From assembly GCA_019429055.1 (NCBI GenBank), contig JAHYJP010000008.1, positions 1 to 46,548 on the forward strand: DNA of 46,548 bases, read 5' to 3'. Below are positions 1 through 8,559 of the stretch, piece by piece. This DNA is from Bacteroidales bacterium (lineage in GTDB: Bacteria; Bacteroidota; Bacteroidia; Bacteroidales; UBA7960). Each line of letters opens with the position of its first letter. Positions within the stretch are counted from its first letter, which is position 1. The notes below the pieces were generated by a model. The model was given only the letters and a program-made list of their open reading frames with translations. It ran no database searches and was not told where the DNA came from. Made by a program: the position numbers and the translations under genes.

Positions 1-2
1 AC

Positions 3-386
3 CAGTACACAGCCAGGGTAGTGATAGTAACCGGACATATTGCCGCAAGGTATTCATCAACCATTGATCTGTATGCTGATAAAGACCCCGATGACATTAC
101 TCCTTCCTGGAAAATACTTAAGGAGTTGAATGAGCTTGTTCATTACATAAAAAATAATCCTTTCTGGGATGCATGGATTGATCAGATCTATGTTACCCGC
201 AGGGGTGATTTTGAGCTTATGCCCAAAAATGGCGCTCATGTTATTGAATTCGGAAAGGCAGAAGATATTGATAAGAAATTCGAAAAACTCCTGATGTTTT
301 ATCAAAACGGTCTTACCCATGTGGGTTGGAGTAGTTACAACAGGCTCAATTTAAAATTCAAAAATCAGATAATTTGTTCTAAATAA
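3..386 (+). CDS. ftsQ: Cell-division protein FtsQ/DivIB, C-terminal part (truncated by window edge)
   Basis: The reading frame is open from the left edge, so the N-terminus lies outside the window. About 127 residues are visible and end in a region rich in aromatic and lysine residues that resembles the end of Bacteroidetes FtsQ (a GxxEDIxxKFxKL-like stretch followed by VGWSSYNRLNLKFKNQ). FtsQ is a bitopic inner-membrane divisome protein whose periplasmic domain links early and late division proteins. The assignment rests on this tail plus position: the stop codon is 8 bases before ftsA, and ftsZ follows, the standard end of the division/cell-wall cluster. The GTG at 21 is internal and not a real start. 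The membrane segment and POTRA domain are not visible. Confidence 0.8.
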   Translation, partial: QYTARVVIVTGHIAARYSSTIDLYADKDPDDITPSWKILKELNELVHYIKNNPFWDAWIDQIYVTRRGDFELMPKNGAHVIEFGKAEDIDKKFEKLLMFYQNGLTHVGWSSYNRLNLKFKNQIICSK

Positions 387-394
387 ATGCTGCT

Positions 395-1669
395 ATGGTA
401 CCAAATGAAATTATTGTAGGTCTTGACATTGGTTCAACAAAAATTGCTTGTATTGTTGGACGTAAAAATGAATACGGAAAAGTAGAAATCCTTGGATTGG
501 GCAAAAGTCCTTCGCTTGGCGTGAGCCGCGGTGTGGTGGCCAATATCCAGCATACGGTTGACTCCATCCGGGCTGCTGTTGATGAGGCGGAGCAAAAATC
601 CGGGGTTGAGATCCGGGTGGTAAATGTTGGAATTGCCGGCCAGCACATCAGAAGTCTTCAGCATCGGGGTAGTATAATGAGAAATACCATCGAAGAGGAG
701 ATCGATCAGAAGGATGTGGATAACCTCATTGATAATATGTACAAACTTGTACTGCCTCCCGGCCAGGAGATCATACACGTAATCCCGCAGGATTATATTA
801 TTGACAACGAACAGGGCATCAGAGCCCCTATTGGTATGTCAGGTATTTGTCTGGAAGCCAACTTTCACATCATAACAGGTCAGTTAGCAGCAGCCCGCAA
901 TATAGAAAAATGCGTTTCCAAGGCAGGACTTGAAATATCAGAACTGATCCTTGAACCACTGGCATCGTCAGAAGCAGTTCTGAGTGCCGAAGAAAAAGAA
1001 GCCGGGGTAGCATTGGTAGATATTGGCGGTGGTACAACTGATATTGCCATTTTTCAGGATAACATCATCAGGCATACAGCGGTTATTCCTTTGGGTGGTA
1101 ATGTAATTACCGAAGATATCCGCGAAGGTTGTTCCATCATCAAAACCCAGGCAGAAGCGCTTAAAGTAAATTTCGGATCGGCACTTGCAAGCGAAAACCG
1201 CGATGAAGAGATCGTGTCAATCCCCGGATTAAAGGGAAGAGACCCCAAGGAGATATCCCTGAAAAACCTGGCCAATATCATTCAGGCTCGCACCGAGGAC
1301 ATCATTGAGCAGGTTTATTACGAAATCCGTAATTCGGGCTTTGAAAACAAACTCATTGCAGGAATCGTACTTACCGGTGGGGGTAGCCAGCTTAAGCATA
1401 TAGCGCAGTTGACATCCTTTATGACCGGCATGGATACACGCATCGGCTATCCGGGAGAACATCTTGGAAAGGCTCCATCTGATGAAGTTGCCAAGCCTAT
1501 GCATGCTACAGGTGTGGGTTTAGTGTTGCAGGGGTTTATGAGTGCAGAGAAAAAGAACAGAAAAGACAATTCGAAAGTTTCTACACACTCTGAAAAAACC
1601 AAAGGTAATTTCTTTGATGCAATCCTGCAGAGAGGAAAACAATTTTTCGAGAATGACAGCTCTGATTAG
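395..1669 (+). CDS. ftsA: Cell-division actin homologue FtsA
   Basis: A 424-residue protein of the normal FtsA length. FtsA is an actin-fold ATPase that tethers FtsZ to the inner membrane and recruits later division proteins. Visible actin-type motifs are the N-terminal phosphate loop LDIGSTKIACIVG (about residues 9-21), the second phosphate loop VDIGGGTTDIAIF (about 208-220) and the adenosine motif GIVLTGGGSQL (about 323-333). The C-terminus ends in a charged linker and a short amphipathic-looking segment (FFDAILQRGKQFFEND), as expected for the membrane-targeting helix. The ATG is 8 bases after the ftsQ stop, so the genes are co-transcribed, and no SD is visible. ftsZ follows after 98 bases that contain an inverted repeat. 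Confidence 0.97.
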   Translation: MVPNEIIVGLDIGSTKIACIVGRKNEYGKVEILGLGKSPSLGVSRGVVANIQHTVDSIRAAVDEAEQKSGVEIRVVNVGIAGQHIRSLQHRGSIMRNTIEEEIDQKDVDNLIDNMYKLVLPPGQEIIHVIPQDYIIDNEQGIRAPIGMSGICLEANFHIITGQLAAARNIEKCVSKAGLEISELILEPLASSEAVLSAEEKEAGVALVDIGGGTTDIAIFQDNIIRHTAVIPLGGNVITEDIREGCSIIKTQAEALKVNFGSALASENRDEEIVSIPGLKGRDPKEISLKNLANIIQARTEDIIEQVYYEIRNSGFENKLIAGIVLTGGGSQLKHIAQLTSFMTGMDTRIGYPGEHLGKAPSDEVAKPMHATGVGLVLQGFMSAEKKNRKDNSKVSTHSEKTKGNFFDAILQRGKQFFENDSSD

Positions 1670-1676
1670 TCCGGAA

Positions 1677-1710
1677 TTATTAACAATTTCGCTTAAAAAG
1701 CTGTTAATAA
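1677..1710 (+). other. Inverted repeat / RNA hairpin between ftsA and ftsZ
   Basis: TTATTAACA (1677-1685) pairs perfectly with TGTTAATAA (1702-1710). Inside it GCTT (1691-1694) pairs with AAGC (1698-1701) around an AAA loop, with ATTTC unpaired on the 5' side. No T-run follows, so it does not look like an intrinsic terminator. It could be an mRNA processing or stability element, or a DNA operator for ftsZ. The function is not known from the sequence. Confidence 0.5.
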
Positions 1711-1767
1711 ATTATTAAGTCATCGCAAGTCCAATTTTTCTTAAATAACTACCTTAGAACCATAAAT

Positions 1768-3324
1768 ATGAATACAGATATGATAAATTTCGATTTACCC
1801 AAAAACCAATCTTCAGACATTAAAGTTCTGGGTGTAGGGGGAGGAGGTAGTAATGCTGTCAATTACATGTTCAGTCAAGGTATTGAAGGTGTAGATTTTA
1901 TAGTATGCAATACTGATTCCCAGGCACTCGAAAACAGTCCTGTACCCAATAAAATCCAGCTTGGTGTAAGCCTTACCGAGGGCCGCGGTGCCGGAAGCAT
2001 TCCGGCAGTTGGCAAAAATGCTGCTATTGAGGATATTGACAGAATTAAGGAAATACTTGAGAAGAATACCAAAATGCTCTTCATTACTGCCGGTATGGGT
2101 GGCGGCACAGGTACCGGTGCAGCTCCTGTTATTGCCAAAGCATCTAAAGAGGCTGGCATACTTACGGTAGGTATCGTAACTATTCCCTTTGCCTTTGAAG
2201 GCCGCAAAAGGAGAATGCAGGCCGAAGAGGGACTAAAAGAACTGAAAGAAAATGTAGATGCACTGATTGTGATCTCTAACGATAAGCTTCGCGAACTTTA
2301 TGGAAATCTTTCTGTAACTGACGCATTTTCAAAAGCCGATAATGTTTTAACCACTGCTGCAAAAGGCATTGCTGAAATTATTACTCTCACAGGTGGTGTA
2401 AATGTCGATTTTGCCGATGTAAAAACCGTTATGTCGCAAAGCGGTGTGGCAATAATGGGCAGCGGAAGCGCCGAAGGCGAAAACCGCGCCGGCAAAGCAG
2501 TGGAAATGGCTCTTGCTTCTCCGTTGCTCAACGATAATAACATCAGAGGTGCCAGCAATGTATTGCTTAATATTGTCAGTGGTAAGGATGAGATCCTTAT
2601 GGATGAGATTACCGAAATAACCGATTACATTCAGATGGAAGCCGGTTCTACAGCAGATATCATCTGGGGATATGGCAAAGATGAAAGCCTGGGTAACAAG
2701 ATCAATGTAATTATTGTGGCAACCGGTTTTGGAGAAAACTCTGATCTGGGCTTTAACTTTGATGTAAAGCCTGCCAAAAAAGTGGTTCGAAATCTGGATG
2801 AGAGTTTCCCTGCCAATGAGCAAAAGGAGGAAAAAGACTCAGATGAGATGAAACTCATTACCCGTAAATCAGCTGCCGGTCAATCCGGATCATCCCGCAC
2901 CGAGAATCCATCCGGCAATTCATCATATTCTTTCAACTTTGATGTGGATACCGATGCAGAGAAAGAATCGCTGGAACCCCGCATTATTAAACAGGAAAGC
3001 CCTGAGTTTTCCCGCGGGAAAACTTTATCTCCAAAGCCCGATAAGGATTCTGGCGAAAGAGATGACTCTCACCTGGATAATTTTGACCTCAGGAAAAAGG
3101 CCATTGAACGCGAGCAAAGACTCAGGGACCTGAGTATAAAGCTTAAAACACCGGAAGGTTTGCAGGATCTGGAGAAGGAACCTGCCTATGTAAGAAGGAA
3201 TGTGGCACTTAATAAAGTTCCCGCTAGTTCTGAATCACATGTTTCAAGATATACCCTTATTGATGAGGAAGGAAAAACACAGATAAAATCCAATAATTCC
3301 TTCCTCCATGATAATGTTGATTGA
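1768..3324 (+). CDS. ftsZ: Cell-division tubulin homologue FtsZ
   Basis: A 518-residue FtsZ, the GTPase that polymerises into the cytokinetic ring. The nucleotide site is clear: GVGGGGSNAVN near residues 22-32, the tubulin signature GGGTGTGAAPVIA at about 111-123, and a T7-loop-like NVDFADV segment at about 211-217. The globular domain ends near residue 335. It is followed by about 140 residues of charged, low-complexity linker and a conserved C-terminal peptide EPAYVRRNV, with a further tail ending SRYTLIDEEGK and beyond. The long linker and the extra tail after the usual FtsA-binding peptide are typical of Bacteroidetes FtsZ and longer than the roughly 383-residue E. coli protein. Met5 is an alternative start. 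A strong terminator follows 27 bases downstream. Confidence 0.98.
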   Translation: MNTDMINFDLPKNQSSDIKVLGVGGGGSNAVNYMFSQGIEGVDFIVCNTDSQALENSPVPNKIQLGVSLTEGRGAGSIPAVGKNAAIEDIDRIKEILEKNTKMLFITAGMGGGTGTGAAPVIAKASKEAGILTVGIVTIPFAFEGRKRRMQAEEGLKELKENVDALIVISNDKLRELYGNLSVTDAFSKADNVLTTAAKGIAEIITLTGGVNVDFADVKTVMSQSGVAIMGSGSAEGENRAGKAVEMALASPLLNDNNIRGASNVLLNIVSGKDEILMDEITEITDYIQMEAGSTADIIWGYGKDESLGNKINVIIVATGFGENSDLGFNFDVKPAKKVVRNLDESFPANEQKEEKDSDEMKLITRKSAAGQSGSSRTENPSGNSSYSFNFDVDTDAEKESLEPRIIKQESPEFSRGKTLSPKPDKDSGERDDSHLDNFDLRKKAIEREQRLRDLSIKLKTPEGLQDLEKEPAYVRRNVALNKVPASSESHVSRYTLIDEEGKTQIKSNNSFLHDNVD

Positions 3325-3351
3325 TTTGTTTAGTTAAAAAATCCTATCTGT

Positions 3352-3384
3352 AAAGTCCTCCTGGCAACAGGAGGACTTTATTTT
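3352..3384 (+). terminator. Rho-independent terminator after ftsZ
   Basis: A perfect 12-bp stem (3352-3363 with 3368-3379) is closed by a GCAA tetraloop and followed by ATTTTT. It ends the ftsQ-ftsA-ftsZ transcript. Confidence 0.92.
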
Positions 3385-3461
3385 TCAGGCATTTTCGTAA
3401 TCTGAATTTTGGTAGCTTCAACTGCAGGTTCTTATCCCTAAGGCTGTGCTGAAAAATTTCG

Positions 3462-3469
3462 TAACTTTG
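3462..3469 (+). promoter_or_regulatory. Candidate -7 box for the FKBP gene
   Basis: TAACTTTG matches the Bacteroidetes -7 consensus TAnnTTTG and lies about 80 bases before the likely start at 3551, after the ftsZ terminator. No good TTTG -33 box is seen at the usual spacing, so support is partial. Confidence 0.4.
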
Positions 3470-3550
3470 CCAAAATATTTTAACCACTATAATAATAAAA
3501 ATCTTACATAGCTGCTTGTTATGTCTCCCTATTTAAACTCCCTGTTTTTT

Positions 3551-4009
3551 ATGCGTAAGATTGCTTTTTTCCCGCTTTTGTTGGTTTTTGCCTTTGTCTT
3601 TTGGGGTTGCCAATCTGATGATCCTGAGAAAATTGCCGAGCGTGATCGTCAAAAACTCCTGAAATATATCGAAGAAAATGAACTTGATGCTATTGAACAT
3701 TCATCAGGCTTGTTTTATGTTGTGGAGCGGGAAGGTTCAGGTTCGGTTCATCCTGATCTTAACTCATTGATACTTATAAGATACACCGGCACTCTTCTTG
3801 ACGGCACTGTATTTGACTCAAGCAATGGTGCTCAACTGCGACTGGGCGGTACCATCAGGGGTTGGCAAATTGGTATTCCTTTGTTCCGCGAAGGTGGGAA
3901 AGGAATGCTGCTGATACCCTCGGCATTGGGTTACGGTACATGGGCACAATGGGGCATACCCCGCAATTCATGCCTTATATTCGAGTTTGAATTACTCGGA
4001 ATTCTCTGA
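3551..4009 (+). CDS. FKBP-type peptidyl-prolyl cis-trans isomerase, lipoprotein
   Basis: About 152 residues from the preferred ATG at 3551. An upstream in-frame ATG at 3521 would only add ten residues ahead of the signal peptide. The N-terminus is a lipoprotein signal (MRKIAFFPLLLVFAFVFWGC) with Cys in the lipobox position, so the mature protein should be membrane-anchored outside the cytoplasm. The remainder is a short FKBP domain: LIRYTGTLLDGTVFDSS, then GWQIGIPLFREGGKGMLLIP and ALGYG, then FEFELLGIL. These are the active-site and strand motifs of FKBP folding catalysts, which isomerise Xaa-Pro bonds. It resembles gliding-motility-associated FKBPs such as GldI, but the neighbourhood has no gld genes, so no symbol is given. 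The next gene starts 19 bases downstream. Confidence 0.85.
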   Translation: MRKIAFFPLLLVFAFVFWGCQSDDPEKIAERDRQKLLKYIEENELDAIEHSSGLFYVVEREGSGSVHPDLNSLILIRYTGTLLDGTVFDSSNGAQLRLGGTIRGWQIGIPLFREGGKGMLLIPSALGYGTWAQWGIPRNSCLIFEFELLGIL

Positions 4010-4028
4010 AAACATTAATTTTCTTTTT

Positions 4029-4295
4029 ATGTCTAAATGGAACACCCTAAGGGCCAGACTTAACCATATCAAAGATTGGCCCCAAAAATATATGTTTAAG
4101 TTTATTGTGCCTGCCGATATGGACAAGATTGCCAGGGTTGAAGCACTTTTTCATGAATCAGCTGTTATTTACAGAAAAGAATCTCATAAGGGAAACTTTA
4201 TCAGTATAACCGCAAAACAAAATATGAGCGATCCTGAACAGATTATCAACATTTATAAGCAGGCAACAAAAATTGAAAAAATTGTAAGTCTTTAA
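4029..4295 (+). CDS. DUF493 / YbeD-like family protein
   Basis: An 88-residue protein from the ATG at 4029. A longer frame from 3987 would overlap the FKBP gene and add 14 residues with no family resemblance. The pattern FKFIVPADMDKIARVEALF, then YRKESHKGNFISITAKQNM and DPEQIINIYKQATKI, fits the small ferredoxin-like DUF493 (UPF0250/YbeD) family, whose biochemical role is not established. It is cytosolic, with no signal or membrane segment. It lies directly behind the FKBP gene and is probably co-transcribed with it. The family call is from pattern recognition and is reasonably but not fully secure. Confidence 0.7.
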   Translation: MSKWNTLRARLNHIKDWPQKYMFKFIVPADMDKIARVEALFHESAVIYRKESHKGNFISITAKQNMSDPEQIINIYKQATKIEKIVSL

Positions 4296-4320
4296 GTTTA
4301 AACCTTCCCTTGCAATTTAG

Positions 4321-4328
4321 TATCTTTG
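4321..4328 (+). promoter_or_regulatory. Candidate -7 box
   Basis: TATCTTTG fits TAnnTTTG and sits 25 bases before the ATG at 4354, leaving a short leader. The -33 region is weak. Confidence 0.45.
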
Positions 4329-4353
4329 CACTCAATTTTAAAACAAAACAATA

Positions 4354-4644
4354 ATGGCAAATATCAGATACCTGAAAAAAGATATTAATTTTCTCATGGA
4401 AGAAGTGATTGAAACATGCTTCCTGCACTACCATTTAAGAGGTGAGACCCCTGAAAAAAGAGAAGAAATAGACCAGATTATTGATGAAATCATTGTTACA
4501 AGGAATAATTTAATCCAAAAGATCAATAATCCGGAAGTTGACGGCAAAAAAGGCCCGGGTAAAAAATTTTACAATGAAATTCTTAATGAGATGATGCAGA
4601 AGGCTGATGAAGCTTTTGAGAAATTAGGGGTTGCTGAGAAATAA
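4354..4644 (+). CDS. Small conserved protein of unknown function
   Basis: A 96-residue, highly charged, probably all-helical cytosolic protein (MANIRYLKKDINFLMEEVIE, then a segment rich in Glu/Asp/Ile and a Lys/Gly patch KKGPGKK). No signal peptide, membrane segment or cysteine cluster is seen apart from a single Cys. It looks like a Bacteroidetes-restricted conserved family, but I do not recognise a function. It has its own probable promoter just upstream and its own strong terminator just downstream, so it appears to be a monocistronic unit. Confidence 0.75.
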   Translation: MANIRYLKKDINFLMEEVIETCFLHYHLRGETPEKREEIDQIIDEIIVTRNNLIQKINNPEVDGKKGPGKKFYNEILNEMMQKADEAFEKLGVAEK

Positions 4645-4666
4645 ACTAATATCAAACAGAACAAGG

Positions 4667-4699
4667 AGGGACATTTCTTTCGTAATGTCCCTTTTTTTG
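4667..4699 (+). terminator. Rho-independent terminator
   Basis: AGGGACATT (4667-4675) pairs with AATGTCCCT (4684-4692) around an 8-base loop and is followed by a run of T. It ends the unit containing the 96-residue protein. Confidence 0.9.
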
Positions 4700-4811
4700 T
4701 TCGGAAATTTGACTTCATCCTTATTTAAAAGTACTTTTAAATTGCCTTTTGGAAAAATGATTCCCACCCGAAAATGATTTCAGGCAACACCAACATTTTA
4801 TTTAGTAAATT

Positions 4812-5843
4812 ATGAGAGAAAAATCATCATTCAACAAAGGGAAAGGACGCAGTGAAAACTCCCGGTTTCCTGATAAAGGAAGAAACAAAGAACGCAGCGA
4901 TGGCTTTCGGTCCAGGGACAGGGATACCCGAAAAGAAAGCAATGATGGCGCAAAGCCGGCAGGGAAGAGATCGGGGTCATATCCGGAGAAATCGGCTGAC
5001 AGAGGCTTTAAACGCGGAGATCAGGATAAACCAGGAAAATACCAGGGTGGCCCTAGACCATTTGATAAAAAGAAAAGCTTTAAGCCCCGGTATAAAGATG
5101 CACCGGCTGCTCCCAAAGCTTCATCCGACGGTAAAATAAGACTTAATAAGTACATCGCAAATTCAGGAGTGTGCTCACGGCGCGAGGCTGATTTACTTAT
5201 CAAGGCAGGTGTTGTAACTGTAAATGGAAAAATAGTTAACGAACTGGGTACGAAAATAAATCCCGGCGACGTTGTAGTTTACGATGGTAACAAACTTACG
5301 GCCGAAAAGAAAGTATATGTACTTCTCAATAAGCCCAAAGATTTTATTACCACATCTGACGATCCGCAAGGCAGAAAAACTGTGATGGACCTTGTGAAAA
5401 ACGCAGGAGATCAAAGGCTTTATCCCGTTGGAAGGCTTGACAGAAATACCACCGGTTTGTTGCTGATGACCAATGACGGAGAGCTTGCCAAAAAACTTAC
5501 GCATCCTAAATATGGTGCACGTAAGATTTATCATGTGTTTCTTGACAAACCGCTTACCAGGGCAGATATGCAGAAAGTAACAGAAGGAGTGCTTATTGAC
5601 GGTGAAAAAGTTATACCCGATGAAGTACAATATGCCGGAAAAAATGATGATAAATCGCAGGTAGGCATTGAGTTACATTCAGGACAAAACAGGGTCGTCA
5701 GACGGATTTTTGAATCACTTGAATATAAGGTTTTGAAACTGGATCGTGTGGTTTTTGCCGGTCTTACCAAAAAAGACCTTCCCCGCGGACAGTGGCGTTA
5801 TCTGACTGATAAAGAACTCAATTTTCTCAGGATGATCAAATAG
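4812..5843 (+). CDS. rluB: RsuA/RluB-family pseudouridine synthase with long basic N-terminal tail
   Basis: A 343-residue protein. Residues 1-105 are low-complexity and rich in Lys, Arg, Asp, Gly and Ser. An S4 RNA-binding domain follows (IRLNKYIANSGVCSRREAD, about 109-127), then the RsuA/RluB catalytic domain. The catalytic aspartate is Asp210 in GRLDRNTTGLLL. The enzyme converts uridine to pseudouridine in ribosomal RNA; RluB-type enzymes modify 23S rRNA near position 2605 and RsuA 16S position 516, and the exact target here is inferred from family only. The tail is predicted disordered and could bind RNA. It is absent from E. coli RsuA, but basic tails are common in Bacteroidetes homologues. 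No SD is seen before the ATG. Confidence 0.85.
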   Translation: MREKSSFNKGKGRSENSRFPDKGRNKERSDGFRSRDRDTRKESNDGAKPAGKRSGSYPEKSADRGFKRGDQDKPGKYQGGPRPFDKKKSFKPRYKDAPAAPKASSDGKIRLNKYIANSGVCSRREADLLIKAGVVTVNGKIVNELGTKINPGDVVVYDGNKLTAEKKVYVLLNKPKDFITTSDDPQGRKTVMDLVKNAGDQRLYPVGRLDRNTTGLLLMTNDGELAKKLTHPKYGARKIYHVFLDKPLTRADMQKVTEGVLIDGEKVIPDEVQYAGKNDDKSQVGIELHSGQNRVVRRIFESLEYKVLKLDRVVFAGLTKKDLPRGQWRYLTDKELNFLRMIK

Positions 5844-5931
5844 ACGCATTTCAAAACCCAAAAAATGCAAATTCCGCAACCTGAAGGTTGTTATTACGTA
5901 TGAATTGTAAACCGGGTTTTGAACGTGTCTC

Positions 5932-8526
5932 ATGCTTGAATTATTAAAGAATAATAAACAGAATATACTGCAATTTAGCCGTCTGGCACTCATATCCGGA
6001 CTGGTGTTTGCATTGTTCATGACCATTGTACTGAGTATTCTGGTGTGGGTATACCAGGACAGGGTTAAGGACAGTTTTGTTGAAAGGATCAACGAAAGCT
6101 TAAAAACTGAGATTTACGTTGATGATATTTCCCTGAACGTTTTCAGAAATTTTCCTTTGGTATCTCTTACCCTCAGTGAGGTAACAATGCTGGGCTCCGA
6201 AGAACCCCGTGATACTTTACTCTCTGCCCGGAATATTTATTTCAGGTTCAGCCTGATGGATCTGGTAAGGCAAAACTATTCGGTGAGGCAGATTGAAGTT
6301 GCAAGGGCAAAGTTTGACATGCGACTCTTTGATGATGGGTCCAATAACTATACATTCTGGGAGGTAACTGATGAATTTGATCGCGAAGAAAACGATTTTA
6401 AATTTAAGCTTCAGAGCGTTGTTTTTAACCAGGTTGAATACCGCTTCCAGGATTATACCAATAATCATAAAATCAGTCTTTTGCTTAAAAAAGCCAGGAT
6501 GAAGGGCGATTTCTCACGCGATAATTACCAAATGGAATTTGGCGGTGATATCTATCTTGATCATCTTATCATTGGCGATGCCTTTCTGGCAGGAGAACGA
6601 AACATGAACCTTGATTTTGACTTCAATGTTTTTAATAACAATGCACTGCGTGTGACAAAAGGTGACTTTACTTTTGGTAATCATGCTTTTTCTACTGAGG
6701 GTATACTTGATTTTTCATCAGAAAATAGTTACATCGATATCAGTGTTTCGGGCAGGCAGTTAAAACTGGATGATTTTATAAAAGATCTTCCTCCATTATA
6801 TGCCAGATATTTTGATGGTTATCGCAGCAAAGGTGAATTTTATTTTGATGCACTTATAAAAGGTGATTTTCCCAAACCACAACTGGATGCTAAGTTTGGA
6901 ATCAAGAAAGGTGAAATGTATCACCGAAAGGCAAATCTGCGATTTGAGAATGTAGCATTTGATGCATCCTTTTCAAACGGAAGTAAAAGAGATCTGACCA
7001 CATCAAGACTCGAGTTTTCAGGTCTTAATGCAAAGCTTAACAATGGTGAAATAGCAGGTAGCGGAACATGGCTGAACTTTGAAGAACCCAGTCTGGACTT
7101 TAAATTATACTCCAATATAAGTGCGGGGGAATGGGTACGCTTCCTGCAATTTGATGCTATTTCAAGCGCATCCGGTGATTTACTTGTGGATATCGAATTC
7201 AGGGGTAATCTGGGTATTGGAAATTCATTCACAACCCAAAACTTTCTTCAAAGCAGGGTAAAGGGAGAAATCAAAGCAAATAACCTGAGTTTAAGACTCA
7301 AAAACGATCCTCTTGATTATAATTCCATTTATGCTGATTTTCTTTTCAATAACAATGACATACTGGTTGAAAGATTTTCGGGGAATGCATCGGAAAGTAA
7401 CTTCGATATGAATGGCTATTTCAGAAATGTTCTTCCCTGGCTGTTTCTTAATGATGAAAAATTATTGGTAGATGCAAGTCTGAAATCAAATAATCTCAAT
7501 TTCAACCAATTACTGCAACATAACGTTAGTGAGAGTGATACAACCTACAGATTGAGCCTTTCCGAAAAAATTGAATTTAACCTGAAGGCAGATATCGGCA
7601 AGCTCAGCTTTCGGAAATTTGATGCAGAGAGCGTTACGGGTACTCTGAGCATGCGCGATAAAGTTTTTTTTGCTGAAAATGTGTCAGTTTCAACCATGAA
7701 AGGAACTATCCAGGCATCGGGGTATATAAACGGTAAAAACGATGACTTCCTTATAATGGGTTGTGATGCAAGCTTTAACAGGGTTGATGTGCATGACCTT
7801 TTTTACCAGATGGGTAACTTCGGACAACAAAGTATTGTTGATGAAAATCTGCAGGGAAGAATAACAGCCCAGGCCAGTTTTGTTTCCAGGTGGTCGCCGT
7901 ATCTCGAAATCGACTGGAATTCCCTTGAAACCACAGCCGATATTAAAGTAGAAGACGGGGAACTGATTAACTATAAACCTATGCTGGCATTATCAAGGTT
8001 TATCAGGGTGGGAGATTTGAACCAGGTAAAATTTTCAACCCTTGAAAACCAGATACGTATAAAGGATCAGAAAATCTTCATTCCAGACATGGAAATCAAA
8101 TCAAATGCTATCAATATTAAGTTGTCGGGCGAACATACCTTTAACAACGAAATTGAATACCGTCTGCAAGTGCTGCTCTCAGATCTGCTTGCCCGTAACA
8201 ACCGGCAAAACCGTAATCCACAGGAGCAATATGGCGACATAATCGATGATGGGCTGGGGCGCACAACTCTCTTTTTGCTGGTTTCCGGAAACATTGATGA
8301 TCCGGTATTCAGGTACGACGGGCAGGGTGTAAGGGAAAAACTCAGAGAAGATTTTCGGCAGGAACGTCAGAATTTACGCGATGCATTCAGATCTGAATTC
8401 GGATTCAAAGGTTCAGAAACATCGCCCGATGAAGCTACATTGCCTCCCACGCAACGCCAGAAAGAACAGGACGACATCCGCAAAAGAGAAAAAGGAAAGT
8501 TTGTAATTGAATGGGATGATGATTAA
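5932..8526 (+). CDS. AsmA-like envelope protein
   Basis: An 864-residue protein with one N-terminal transmembrane segment (about residues 18-42) and a long, beta-rich periplasmic part with repeated short strands of the pattern found in AsmA/TamB-like proteins. Conserved AsmA-type features are the segment just after the membrane helix (NFPLVSLTLSEVTMLGS) and a C-terminal region (about 640-790) with alternating hydrophobic strands. The last 60 residues are charged and probably disordered. AsmA-family proteins are thought to bridge inner and outer membranes and move phospholipid or otherwise support the outer membrane; that role is inferred from the family. It lies alone between an rRNA-modification gene and PPK2, with short gaps on both sides. 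Confidence 0.8.
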   Translation: MLELLKNNKQNILQFSRLALISGLVFALFMTIVLSILVWVYQDRVKDSFVERINESLKTEIYVDDISLNVFRNFPLVSLTLSEVTMLGSEEPRDTLLSARNIYFRFSLMDLVRQNYSVRQIEVARAKFDMRLFDDGSNNYTFWEVTDEFDREENDFKFKLQSVVFNQVEYRFQDYTNNHKISLLLKKARMKGDFSRDNYQMEFGGDIYLDHLIIGDAFLAGERNMNLDFDFNVFNNNALRVTKGDFTFGNHAFSTEGILDFSSENSYIDISVSGRQLKLDDFIKDLPPLYARYFDGYRSKGEFYFDALIKGDFPKPQLDAKFGIKKGEMYHRKANLRFENVAFDASFSNGSKRDLTTSRLEFSGLNAKLNNGEIAGSGTWLNFEEPSLDFKLYSNISAGEWVRFLQFDAISSASGDLLVDIEFRGNLGIGNSFTTQNFLQSRVKGEIKANNLSLRLKNDPLDYNSIYADFLFNNNDILVERFSGNASESNFDMNGYFRNVLPWLFLNDEKLLVDASLKSNNLNFNQLLQHNVSESDTTYRLSLSEKIEFNLKADIGKLSFRKFDAESVTGTLSMRDKVFFAENVSVSTMKGTIQASGYINGKNDDFLIMGCDASFNRVDVHDLFYQMGNFGQQSIVDENLQGRITAQASFVSRWSPYLEIDWNSLETTADIKVEDGELINYKPMLALSRFIRVGDLNQVKFSTLENQIRIKDQKIFIPDMEIKSNAINIKLSGEHTFNNEIEYRLQVLLSDLLARNNRQNRNPQEQYGDIIDDGLGRTTLFLLVSGNIDDPVFRYDGQGVREKLREDFRQERQNLRDAFRSEFGFKGSETSPDEATLPPTQRQKEQDDIRKREKGKFVIEWDDD

Positions 8527-8559
8527 TTTAGAGACCGCGCAAATCCTAATGCTAATCTT

